A stretch of 64,000 nucleotides of DNA, from assembly GCA_964531675.1 (NCBI GenBank), contig CAZHFW010000001.1, positions 62,001 to 126,000 of the forward strand, written 5' to 3'. The notes below the pieces were generated by a model. The model made no database searches and was not told the DNA's origin. It was given only the letters and a program-made list of their open reading frames with translations. The position numbers and the translations under genes were made by a program. Below are positions 51,883 to 59,562 of the stretch, one piece after another. Position 1 is the stretch's first letter. Every line of letters starts with the position of its first letter. The stretch is from CAZHFW01 sp964531675. GTDB lineage: Bacteria > Planctomycetota > Phycisphaerae > Phycisphaerales > UBA1924.

Positions 51883-52851
51883 ATGATCCTGGCAGGAATC
51901 GACGAGGCCGGATACGGGCCGGTGCTTGGCCCCCTGTGCGTGGGGATGGCGGCGCTGCGCGTGGAGGGGGATGAGCCGCCGGACCTGTGGGAGGCCCTCG
52001 GGCGGGCGGTGAGCCGGAAGCCTGACGCCAAAGGTCGGATCGCGGTCGCCGACTCCAAGGCGCTCAAGCTCTCCAACGACTCCAAGACCAGGCATCCGCT
52101 GGTGCATCTGGAACGGGGCGTACTGGCGTTCCTGGCGACGCTTGATCGCGTATGCGCGGACGACGCCCAGTTGATGGAGGCCCTCGGCGTCGAGTTGCCC
52201 GGGCACGCGTGCTACAGCGTCGAGCCTCTGGCGCTGCCTCTGGGGTCAACGTCGGGGCAGATCGCCATCGCGGGCAATCAGCTCAGGCGGGCGTGCGCCG
52301 ACGCGGGTGTGCGCGTGCTTGGCGTTCGGGCGCGGACCATCGGCGAAGAGGCGTTCAACGCCATCGTCGAGCACAAGGGAAGCAAGGCCGAAACGACCCT
52401 GGCAGCGATCGGTATGCACCTGCGGGATCTGCTCGAAATCCAGCGTTGCGAGGGTGAACAGGTCCATCTGGTCTGTGATCGGCTCGGGGGTCGTCAGGCC
52501 TACGGCAAGACGCTCTCGGCGCTCTTCTCGGAGGCGGGCGTGTCGGCGTGGGTGGATGTGCTGGAGGAGTCGCCCGAGTGCAGCGCGTATCGCGTGCGGC
52601 ACGAGCATGGGCTGGTCCGCGTGGAGTTCCGCGTGGAAGGTGAGAAGGACTGGCTCCCGACCGCACTGGCGAGCATGGCTGCCAAGCTCACGCGCGAGCT
52701 GACGATGGCGAGATTCAATCGGTACTGGTCCGCTCGGCTGACGGAGCTCAAGCCCACCGCGGGCTACTACACCGATGCGCAGCGCTGGCTCGCGGACGCG
52801 CAGGCGATTCTCACCGATGAGGACCGGCGGCGGCTCATCCGTCGAGCCTGA
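51883..52851 (+). CDS. Divergent RNase HII-like (RNase H fold) protein
   Basis: A 322-aa protein whose first residues, ILAGIDEAGYGPVLGPLCVGM, follow the RNase HII start (GIDEAGRGPLAGPVV) with Asp and Glu in place. RIAVADSKALKLS near residue 55 matches the DSK-L-S motif with the next Asp, and HLVCDRLGGRQAY near 195 may carry the last acidic residue. The protein is about 120 residues longer than RNase HII (about 200 aa), with an insertion between the motifs and a C-terminal helix (LTELKPTAGYYTDAQRWL). Removal of RNA from RNA:DNA hybrids is therefore possible but not proven; the Arg of GRG is replaced by Tyr. A separate canonical RNase H is not in the window. The ATG at 51883 begins at the first strand. 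Confidence 0.7.
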   Translation: MILAGIDEAGYGPVLGPLCVGMAALRVEGDEPPDLWEALGRAVSRKPDAKGRIAVADSKALKLSNDSKTRHPLVHLERGVLAFLATLDRVCADDAQLMEALGVELPGHACYSVEPLALPLGSTSGQIAIAGNQLRRACADAGVRVLGVRARTIGEEAFNAIVEHKGSKAETTLAAIGMHLRDLLEIQRCEGEQVHLVCDRLGGRQAYGKTLSALFSEAGVSAWVDVLEESPECSAYRVRHEHGLVRVEFRVEGEKDWLPTALASMAAKLTRELTMARFNRYWSARLTELKPTAGYYTDAQRWLADAQAILTDEDRRRLIRRA

Positions 52852-52916
52852 ACGCCCGGGATCTGCGGTTTGTCGGTATCTGACGCGGCCGCCCGTCGGG
52901 GGCTCTACGCTTGGGC

Positions 52917-54068
52917 GTGAACGAAGCCAAGCGCATGCTCGATCTGGCGGCCAGGCTTGCCCTGCGAGCGCAGGGTCGCGTGGAACCCAATCCGCTGGTC
53001 GGGTGCGTGCTCGTCAAGGACGGGCGCGTGATCGGGATGGGGCACCATCACGTCTTTGGCGGGCCTCACGCCGAGCGGGTGGCGCTGGCGGATTGCGCCA
53101 GGCGAGGCGAGAATCCCGCGGGGGCGACCGCATACGTCACGCTCGAGCCTTGCAACGCGAGCGGCAAGCAGCCCGCGTGCGTGGAGGCGCTCATCGAGGC
53201 CAAGGTGCTGCGCATCGTCGCGGCCAGGCCTGATCCCAATCCGCTCAAGGCCGGCGGGGCCAAACGCCTCCGCGAGCACGGCATCGAGTTCCAGTTCAAT
53301 GGATCCAGTTCGCTTGCGATCGGGATCAGTGATCCGTTCGTCAAGCGGATGCGGTCGGCGGCCGAGGGGCTGGTGCTGCCTTGGGTCATCGCCAAGTGGG
53401 CGCAGACCATCGACGGTCGCTCCGCGACGCGGACCGGCGAGTCCAAGTGGATCTCGAGTCCCGCATCGCGCGTGCGCGTGCATCGGCTCCGCGGGCGCGT
53501 GGACGCGATTCTGACCGGCATCGGCACGGTGCTGGCGGATGACCCAATGCTCAACGTGCGCACGCGGGGCAAGCCCCGCAAGACGCCCATCCGCGTGGTG
53601 GCGGACTCCGACCTGGACATCCCAATCGATTGCGAACTCGTGCGCACGGCGCGGGAAATTCCGACCATCGTGATGTGCGCCCGCGAGCTGGTCGCGGCGG
53701 GCATCACCGCGGAGCGCCGCGCCAAGCTGATCGCCGCGGGCGTGCGCGTGGTGGGGGTGCGCGGTCCGGGGATGGTGGGCGGGCGGGGCCTTGATCTCAA
53801 GGAACTGCTGCACCTGCTGGCGACCGAGTTCCGATGCTCGACGGTGATGGTGGAGGCGGGCGCCGGGCTTGTGGGATCGCTTCTGGAGCAGGATCTCATC
53901 GATGAAGCGGTGGTGTACATTGCGCCGCTTCTGCTCGGGGACGAGATGGCCAAGACCGTCGCGGCGGGACGCGTTGCCGAGACGTTGAGCAATGGAAAGC
54001 GATTCAAGCTCTGGCGGCTCAAGCGCGTGGTCGAGGATGTGGAGATCACCTATCGCCGGCGGGACTAG
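52917..54068 (+). CDS. ribD: Bifunctional diaminohydroxyphosphoribosylaminopyrimidine deaminase/reductase
   Basis: A 383-aa bifunctional RibD, second and third steps of riboflavin synthesis. The N-terminal zinc deaminase domain has EPNPLVGCVLVKDGRVI, FGGPHAERVAL with His and Glu of HAE, and VTLEPCNASGKQPACVEALI with the two zinc cysteines (PC...C). The C-terminal reductase domain begins near residue 160 (PWVIAKWAQTIDGRSATRTGESKWISS) and contains VDAILTGIGTVLADDPMLNVR, which is typical. The start is uncertain: GTG at 52917 (NEAKRMLDLA) is preferred over TTG at 52911. It follows the RNase HII-like gene by 65 bp on the same strand. No other rib genes are near, so the pathway is dispersed. Confidence 0.93.
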   Translation: MNEAKRMLDLAARLALRAQGRVEPNPLVGCVLVKDGRVIGMGHHHVFGGPHAERVALADCARRGENPAGATAYVTLEPCNASGKQPACVEALIEAKVLRIVAARPDPNPLKAGGAKRLREHGIEFQFNGSSSLAIGISDPFVKRMRSAAEGLVLPWVIAKWAQTIDGRSATRTGESKWISSPASRVRVHRLRGRVDAILTGIGTVLADDPMLNVRTRGKPRKTPIRVVADSDLDIPIDCELVRTAREIPTIVMCARELVAAGITAERRAKLIAAGVRVVGVRGPGMVGGRGLDLKELLHLLATEFRCSTVMVEAGAGLVGSLLEQDLIDEAVVYIAPLLLGDEMAKTVAAGRVAETLSNGKRFKLWRLKRVVEDVEITYRRRD

Positions 54069-54299
54069 GCCGCCGACGCGATTCGGTCGCCGGCGCGATT
54101 TGAGGGAAAGGTCTCCCGAGTTCCGAGGGGTGAACATTGCGTGGCGAGCGCGCCAACGCAAGCGAGCGCAGAGTGCGGGCCGCGACCGAAGCAGCTTGAA
54201 GCTAGTCGTCTCGGGCGTCGATCGGCGTCGGGTTGCAGATTCCGCCGGCGGCGGGTCAGATTCCGCATCTCCGGGGCAGCCTGACCGATAGGAGGAGCC

Positions 54300-55403
54300 A
54301 TGGGGATCCGCTCCGACAAGAACGCCAAGGCGGTTCTGGGTGAGCTCATTCAAGGCGAACGGCCTTGCGTGAACTGCAACTACGACCTCAACGGGTTGCG
54401 GACCGGCCAGAAGTGCCCCGAGTGCGGAACGGTCATCAAGGGGGGCAGCCGGGCGCGACGCTCGGACAATCTGACCGATGCTCCCATGTCGTACCTGAAG
54501 TCGCTCCGGATCGGGGCGCTGCTCATGGCGGGGGGCTCGGTTGGCGCGTGCCTTCTGACCTTCTTCACGCTGGCGACGTCCAACGTTCTGCTCGCGCTGG
54601 CGGCGCTGGCCTTTGCGGGGGCGTGGTGGGCGGGTGTCTGGATCGTGACGGCACCCGAGCGTCACAACCCGGCGGCGGGGCCCGCGGTGCAAGATCCCAA
54701 GATCCTGCGCGTCGTCAATCGCACCTTGCAGACCGGCTGGGTCCTCGCGACGCTCCTGCTGGTCGTTGCGTGTTTCGTCAGGCTCTCCGCGGTGCAGGCG
54801 CGTGCCGCAGCGGTCGGCTCGCTCAACAGCGCCAATCCGTTCTTCTCGCTCTCGTCGCTCGCGGGGAATCTGGAGTCGATCTACTCGCTCTTCCTCATCC
54901 CGTTCTGTCTGCTGACGCTGGTGCCCATGGCCTTGCACATCGGCCGCCTCGCCAAGTGGGCGGAAGACGATGAGCTCAAGACGCGCATGGATCTGATCGC
55001 CTGGGGCCTGGCGATTGGTGTGCCGGTTGGCTGTTATGGGCGAGCAATCGCGGAGCACATGCCCTCGGTGCTGGCGCTGCTGTTTACGGTGGGTCGGGTC
55101 TTCGGGCTCATCGGCCTGATCCTCTCGTGGGGCGCGTTCATCTGGGGCATGCTGACGCTCGCGTCCATCGCGGCGTGGGCGGTCAACAACGCGGTAACGC
55201 GCCTGGAGACCGAATCCAGACTCGCGGAGAAACTGGCGCAGCACTACGAGTCCCTGGCGCCGGATGTCGAGAAGCTCGGCAAGGGTGGTCAGAAGATCAA
55301 GGCGGTTTCACTGCCGGGCGAGAAGCGGATCGAGGCAAGCGAAGAAGGCCCGATTCCCCTCGCTGAGCCCGAGGGTCCTCCCAAGACGATCAAGCGGGGC
55401 TGA
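54300..55403 (+). CDS. Zinc-ribbon membrane protein with about six TM segments
   Basis: A 367-aa protein. Residues 23-42 form a zinc ribbon, CVNC-x12-CPEC. Hydrophobic segments then follow at about 69-90, 93-113, 140-160, 190-210, 235-260 and 270-300, which makes a multi-spanning membrane protein, with a charged C-terminal tail (about 300-367, KKAVSLPGEKRIEASEEG-type). AGGAGG lies just before the ATG at 54300. The zinc ribbon near the N-terminus resembles that of the membrane protein at 48914, but the TM layout differs. No transport or enzyme motif was recognised, so no function is assigned. The 231-bp stretch 54069-54299 before it shows nothing recognisable. Confidence 0.75.
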   Translation: MGIRSDKNAKAVLGELIQGERPCVNCNYDLNGLRTGQKCPECGTVIKGGSRARRSDNLTDAPMSYLKSLRIGALLMAGGSVGACLLTFFTLATSNVLLALAALAFAGAWWAGVWIVTAPERHNPAAGPAVQDPKILRVVNRTLQTGWVLATLLLVVACFVRLSAVQARAAAVGSLNSANPFFSLSSLAGNLESIYSLFLIPFCLLTLVPMALHIGRLAKWAEDDELKTRMDLIAWGLAIGVPVGCYGRAIAEHMPSVLALLFTVGRVFGLIGLILSWGAFIWGMLTLASIAAWAVNNAVTRLETESRLAEKLAQHYESLAPDVEKLGKGGQKIKAVSLPGEKRIEASEEGPIPLAEPEGPPKTIKRG

Positions 55404-55428
55404 CCCACGCGAAGCGTTCCCGGGAAAG

Positions 55429-55457
55429 GAAAAACGCCTGCGCTTGAGCGCGGGCGT
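55429..55457 (-). terminator. Intrinsic terminator of the MmgE/PrpD gene
   Basis: ACGCCTGCGC (55434-55443) pairs with GCGCGGGCGT (55448-55457), one mismatch, TTGA loop; on the minus strand TTTTT-type sequence follows (complement of 55429-55433). Confidence 0.75.
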
Positions 55458-55492
55458 GTGGTGGGGCTTGACGTGCTGGGTGGGCGAAAGGC

Positions 55493-57103
55493 TTAGAGGC
55501 CCTTGATGTCGAAGCTGTAGAGCCCCGCGACGTCCTCGGCGGGCTTGTCGGCGAGGTTGGAGAGGCGCGACAGGACGGACTTGGGGTCGTCGCTCGAGAG
55601 GCCGGCCATGAGGGTGAACTTGTGTTCGAGAAGCTCGCGCCAACGCGGGTTGGTGCAGCGGGCGTGGCCGTTGGGGTACATGACAAGGCCCGAGTCGAAG
55701 TGAGAGCCCGCGTTGTCGGTGATGACGACGGAGGTGGGGATGCCGTCGGGGTAGCGGCGGTCGTAGTCGGGCCCGCCGTGCTCGAACTCGATCTTGGCCA
55801 TGAGGGAGCGGGTGAGCTTGTCGAAGAGGGCGTTGTCGTCGTAGTCCTCGGGCATGAGCATGAGGCTCTTCCAGTCCGAGCGGGACTGCTCAAGAGCCTT
55901 GCGGACGAGCGTCGCGATGATGTAGGCCATGGAGTGGTCGGCGGACTGGCGGGTGCGCGGGTCGCGCTTGGCGGGGTCGCCGATGATGCTGAACGCGGGC
56001 TCGTAGGAGACGATGCGGATGGTCTTGATCTTCGAGCCGCCCTTATCCGAGAGCAGGTGGGGGTGCTTGGTCAGCAGGTCGATGATCGCCTGGTGCGCGC
56101 CGGCGGACTGGTGTTCGTAGAGGCCGAGCTTGAAGTGCATGCCCATGACGGCGAAGTCGTCGCCGTTCTTCCCCAGGACCAGGTCGAAGGGGGAGCGTTC
56201 GCCCTTCTTGCCTTCGGGCTTCTGGAAGAGGCAGAAGATCGCCTCGGGGTTGCGGAAGATGTCCTTGGGCCCGACGAAGCCCATCATGGAGCGCTTCATG
56301 GCGGTGATCGCGAACTCGGTGGAGATCGCGGCCGAGGCGCCCTTGGAGTCGGAGAGCTGCTTGCCGTGGCGGATGGCGCGGAACGGGATGGCGTGGGCGA
56401 CGACCATGCCGATCGCGGACTCGATCTGCTCGGGGGTCGCGTCGAGCATCGCGCCAAAGGTCGCAGCCGAGGCGATGGCGCCGTGCACGACGTGGTCGAC
56501 CTTGTAGGACTTCAGGGAGAAGACCTCGGCCAGACGCCCGCGGATCTCATCGAGCAGGACCATGCCCTTGAGCGCAAACGCGCCGTCCTCGCCCTTGAGC
56601 GCCGCGGCGGCGATCGGAACAGCGTAGAAGTCGTTGTGGCCGAACTCGCCGGCGATGTGGTTGAGCGAGGGATTGAACCCGAAGTTGGTGCCGTTGGAGT
56701 CCCACTCGCGGACCGCTGAGGAGTTGGCGGCGATGGCCTTCTCGGGCATGAGCTCGGCGCAGGCGCCAAAGACGGTCACGCCGTTGCGGATCGTGCCCGG
56801 GATGATCGGGCCCATGGAGCCCACGCCGGCGGCGGGCGCGACGTACTGGAGCGCTTCGCGGCGGAGGACGGTGGGGGCGTTGGTCTTGAGCGCCAGCGCC
56901 GAGGCGCCGCAGAGGCAGGCGTCGGTGTGGAACTGCTCGGTGCGCTCCAGGACGGAGGCGTCCGGGTTCCCGCCGTGGTCGGAGGACTGCGACATGAACG
57001 CCAGCGCGTAGTGGCCCAGGCTGAGGGCCTGGTTGGAGTCGGCGGGGAGGGTGACGTGGGTGTCCGAGTGGTTCAGGACGGGCGTTGCGTAATCAGCGGC
57101 CAT
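55493..57103 (-). CDS. MmgE/PrpD family protein
   Basis: A 536-aa member of the MmgE/PrpD family, which includes 2-methylcitrate dehydratase, cis-aconitate decarboxylase and Bacillus MmgE. The helical core is recognisable: VHGAIASAATFGAMLDATPEQIESAIGMVVAHAIPF near residue 230, then KGASAAISTEFAITAMKRSMMGF, with the family Ser/Gly-rich GVGSMGP at the front and KLGLYEHQSAGAHQAIIDL. The Lys/Glu-rich loop GKKGERSPFD and the tail to SFDIKGL are variable. A methylcitrate cycle is the common guess, but no prpB/prpC is nearby, so the substrate is open. GGAG lies 7 nt before the ATG at 57103. A terminator follows at 55429. Confidence 0.85.
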   Translation of the reverse strand: MAADYATPVLNHSDTHVTLPADSNQALSLGHYALAFMSQSSDHGGNPDASVLERTEQFHTDACLCGASALALKTNAPTVLRREALQYVAPAAGVGSMGPIIPGTIRNGVTVFGACAELMPEKAIAANSSAVREWDSNGTNFGFNPSLNHIAGEFGHNDFYAVPIAAAALKGEDGAFALKGMVLLDEIRGRLAEVFSLKSYKVDHVVHGAIASAATFGAMLDATPEQIESAIGMVVAHAIPFRAIRHGKQLSDSKGASAAISTEFAITAMKRSMMGFVGPKDIFRNPEAIFCLFQKPEGKKGERSPFDLVLGKNGDDFAVMGMHFKLGLYEHQSAGAHQAIIDLLTKHPHLLSDKGGSKIKTIRIVSYEPAFSIIGDPAKRDPRTRQSADHSMAYIIATLVRKALEQSRSDWKSLMLMPEDYDDNALFDKLTRSLMAKIEFEHGGPDYDRRYPDGIPTSVVITDNAGSHFDSGLVMYPNGHARCTNPRWRELLEHKFTLMAGLSSDDPKSVLSRLSNLADKPAEDVAGLYSFDIKGL

Positions 57104-57219
57104 GGGTGACTCCGGGGGGAACACGCTCCAGAATTGAGGCCCAAGCGTAGCCCGCGCCGTGGGGGTTGCCGAGGGGTGGGTCGAACTTGCGGCGTCCGAA
57201 GCAGATACGATCGCGGCCC

Positions 57220-58320
57220 GTGGTTGAACCGGCCTCCCCATCGTCCGCATCCCCCCGCCCAGGCCCTGGGAGGGTGCTGCTCATCAGGCCCAGCGCGCTG
57301 GGGGACGTCTGCCGGACGGTGCCTCTGGCGGTGAGCATCAAGCGGGCGTGGCCCGGGTGCACGCTTGATTGGCTCGTGCAGGATGCGTTCGTCGAGGCGG
57401 TCGCGGCCCATCCCGCGGTGGATGCGGTGGTGCCCTTCCCACGGAAGCAGATCGGGCGGTACGCCCGCACCCTGCAGGTCGGAGCGCTGCGTCGCTGGCT
57501 CGATCAGACCTTCCGCGCGCCGGGCTACGACATGGTGATCGACGCGCAGGGGCTCTTCCGCAGCGGCGTGTTCTCGTGGTGGTCGCATGCCAGGCAGCGG
57601 ATCGGCTTCGCGGACGCGCGCGAGTTTGGGTGGCTCGGGTACACGCAGCGCTACGCGGTGGATCAGCCGCACACTGTGGACAAGATGCTCGGCCTGATCG
57701 AAGCGGCGGGGATTCCACCGATCGCGGATCTGAGGCTGCATGCGCCGGAGTGCGAGCGAGCCAACGTCGCATCGGATCCGATCCTGGCGTGCCGGTACGC
57801 GGTGGTCGCTCCGACCAGTCGATGGGAGGGCAAGCGCTGGCCTGTGGAGCGGTTTGCTGCCGTCGCGTCCGGACTTCTGAGCCGGGGCTTTGAGCGCGTG
57901 GTGCTGGTGGGAGGCAAGGGCGAGCGGGACCAGTGCGGGCCGCTCCTGGAGCTTGCTTCACGCGAGCCCCGCATTGTGGACCGCATCGGGGCGACTTCGG
58001 TCGGAGGACTGCTCGCGCTGATCGAGAAGAGCGGGCTGGTGATCGCCAACGATTCCGCGGCCCTGCATATCGCGGTCGGCTTTGGCCGTCCGATCGTGGC
58101 GCTCTTCGGGCCGACACGCATCGATCTGGTCGGGCCTTATCACCGCGAGCGCGACGTGCTCCAGCATCTGGAACCCGGTGAAACCGAGAAGCTTGACCAC
58201 AAGCACGACCGCAAGGGCCGCGAGCTGATGGAGCGGATCTACGTCGAGGAGGTGCTCGAGCGCGTGGATCGACTCGGGGCCGAGCCCTGGCCTGCCCGGG
58301 AACTCACGCGCGCCGTGTGA
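57220..58320 (+). CDS. Glycosyltransferase family 9 (heptosyltransferase-like)
   Basis: A 366-aa GT9 enzyme with GT-B fold. The N-terminal domain opens with VLLIRPSALGDVCRTVPLAVSIKRAWPG, the family signature for ADP-heptose/LPS heptosyltransferases; the C-terminal domain has RYAVVAPTSRWEGKRWPVERFA and NDSAALHIAVGFGRPIVALFGPT, the nucleotide-sugar site. These enzymes build the LPS core or related glycans at the inner face of the inner membrane, here fitting the LpxH-like gene at 23117. The start is uncertain: GTG at 57220 is chosen; a TTG at 57166 gives 18 more residues and no Shine-Dalgarno is seen. It is divergent from the MmgE/PrpD gene with 116 bp between start codons. Confidence 0.85.
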   Translation: MVEPASPSSASPRPGPGRVLLIRPSALGDVCRTVPLAVSIKRAWPGCTLDWLVQDAFVEAVAAHPAVDAVVPFPRKQIGRYARTLQVGALRRWLDQTFRAPGYDMVIDAQGLFRSGVFSWWSHARQRIGFADAREFGWLGYTQRYAVDQPHTVDKMLGLIEAAGIPPIADLRLHAPECERANVASDPILACRYAVVAPTSRWEGKRWPVERFAAVASGLLSRGFERVVLVGGKGERDQCGPLLELASREPRIVDRIGATSVGGLLALIEKSGLVIANDSAALHIAVGFGRPIVALFGPTRIDLVGPYHRERDVLQHLEPGETEKLDHKHDRKGRELMERIYVEEVLERVDRLGAEPWPARELTRAV

Positions 58321-58322
58321 AC

Positions 58323-58355
58323 AAAACGGCGACGGGCCCGGAGATTCCGGGCCCG
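58323..58355 (-). terminator. Intrinsic terminator closing the multiheme operon
   Basis: CGGGCCCGGA (58333-58342) and TCCGGGCCCG (58346-58355) form a perfect 10-bp stem with a GAT loop; on the minus strand TTTTG follows (complement of 58323-58327). It ends the minus-strand operon that starts beyond the window edge. Confidence 0.75.
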
Positions 58356-58445
58356 CGTCCGCCATCGCGCCGTTCTCTGGCTGATGGCGATCGTCGAACG
58401 CACGTGCTTGAAGGTGCGTGCGAGCGATGGTGTTCTGTTGCGTGC

Positions 58446-59516
58446 TTACTTGGCGGGCTTGGCGTCGGCGGGCTTGTCCGCGGGCTTGTCCGCTGGCTTG
58501 GCGGCGTCGCCTTCCTTGATGAAGTACCGGAGGGCCTCCTTGTACTGCTCCATCGCCTTGTCGGTCTGGCCTTTGGCCTCGTAGATCTTGCCCAGGTAGT
58601 AGTGGGCGATTTCGGGGCTCGGGTTGAGCTTGAGTGCGTCCTCAAGGACGACCCGGGCTTCCTCGAGACGGTCCCGGCGGAACAGCACGACGCCCCGCAG
58701 CTGCTTGGCGCGGCGGTAGTCGGGCTGTGATTCCAGAACCTTATCGATCAGGGCGTCCGCACTGTCCAGGTCGCCCGTGGCGATGTCCAGATCCGCAAGG
58801 TCGAGCATGATCTCGCGGTTCTCGGGATCCATCTCCCGGCCCTTGTTGAGCTCTTCCTTGGCCTTGTCGAGCTGGCCCTTTTCACGCATGAGACGAGCCA
58901 GGGCGCGATGGGCCGAGGCGGCGCTCTTGGGCGAGGACTCATCGGAAGCGCGGGTGGAGAGCTTTTGTTCGAGCTCCTTGTCGGTCATGGTGCCCAGCGC
59001 GTGCCGGACGTGCGCGTCAAGGAGCATCTTGTATTCCGAGCCATGGAGCGAGATGACCGAGTCGAGCTTGCCTTCCTTGTTCACGATGATGGTGGTCGGG
59101 AAGACGATGAGCCCGAGCTTGGCGTAGAAGGCGCGGTCGGCGTCCATCGCGAGCGGCGCGGCGATCGTGTGGTCCTGGCGGTACTTCTCGAAGTACGGCT
59201 TCTGGAGCACGTCCGCGGTGATGTGCACGAGCTTGACGGGATCCTTCGAGAAGGATCCGATGACCTGGGCCGACTCGGACGCCGCAAGCTCGGAGCGGTG
59301 CTGTTCGGCGGAGAGGCAGACGTACACGACGACGGAGCCCTTGAGGGCGTCGGAGTCGATGACGCTGCCGTCGATCGCGGGGAGCTTGCAGGTTGGGAGC
59401 GGATCTCCCTTCTTCACGTTGCGGAGCTCATCGGCTTGGGCGCTTGAGAACGAGATGGAGGCCAGCGCGATCGCGGGGAGGACGATGGTGCGGAGTGTTC
59501 GGCGGCTGGAGAACAT
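58446..59516 (-). CDS. Exported thioredoxin-fold/TPR protein without CXXC, last gene of the multiheme operon
   Basis: A 356-aa exported protein. GGAG lies 8 nt before the ATG at 59516, which opens a signal peptide (MFSSRRTLRTIVLPAIALASISFSSAQA). Residues about 40-170 are a thioredoxin-like fold (GDPLPTCKLPAIDGS, KGSVVVYVCLSAEQHRSEL, GLIVFPTTIIVNKEGKLD); the usual CXXC is missing and the strand reads VVYVCLSAEQ instead. Residues 190-340 are TPR helices (AHRALARLMREKGQLDKAKEEL, AHYYLGKIYEAKGQTDKAMEQY). The tail is a repeated KPAD sequence. It starts 46 nt after the stop of the second 15-heme cytochrome, so it belongs to that operon. A chaperone or assembly role for the cytochromes is an inference. 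Confidence 0.83.
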   Translation of the reverse strand: MFSSRRTLRTIVLPAIALASISFSSAQADELRNVKKGDPLPTCKLPAIDGSVIDSDALKGSVVVYVCLSAEQHRSELAASESAQVIGSFSKDPVKLVHITADVLQKPYFEKYRQDHTIAAPLAMDADRAFYAKLGLIVFPTTIIVNKEGKLDSVISLHGSEYKMLLDAHVRHALGTMTDKELEQKLSTRASDESSPKSAASAHRALARLMREKGQLDKAKEELNKGREMDPENREIMLDLADLDIATGDLDSADALIDKVLESQPDYRRAKQLRGVVLFRRDRLEEARVVLEDALKLNPSPEIAHYYLGKIYEAKGQTDKAMEQYKEALRYFIKEGDAAKPADKPADKPADAKPAK

Positions 59517-59562
59517 GGGGAGGCTCCGTGAAGGCCAGGCGGCAGCGCCGCCCGAGACGAGG

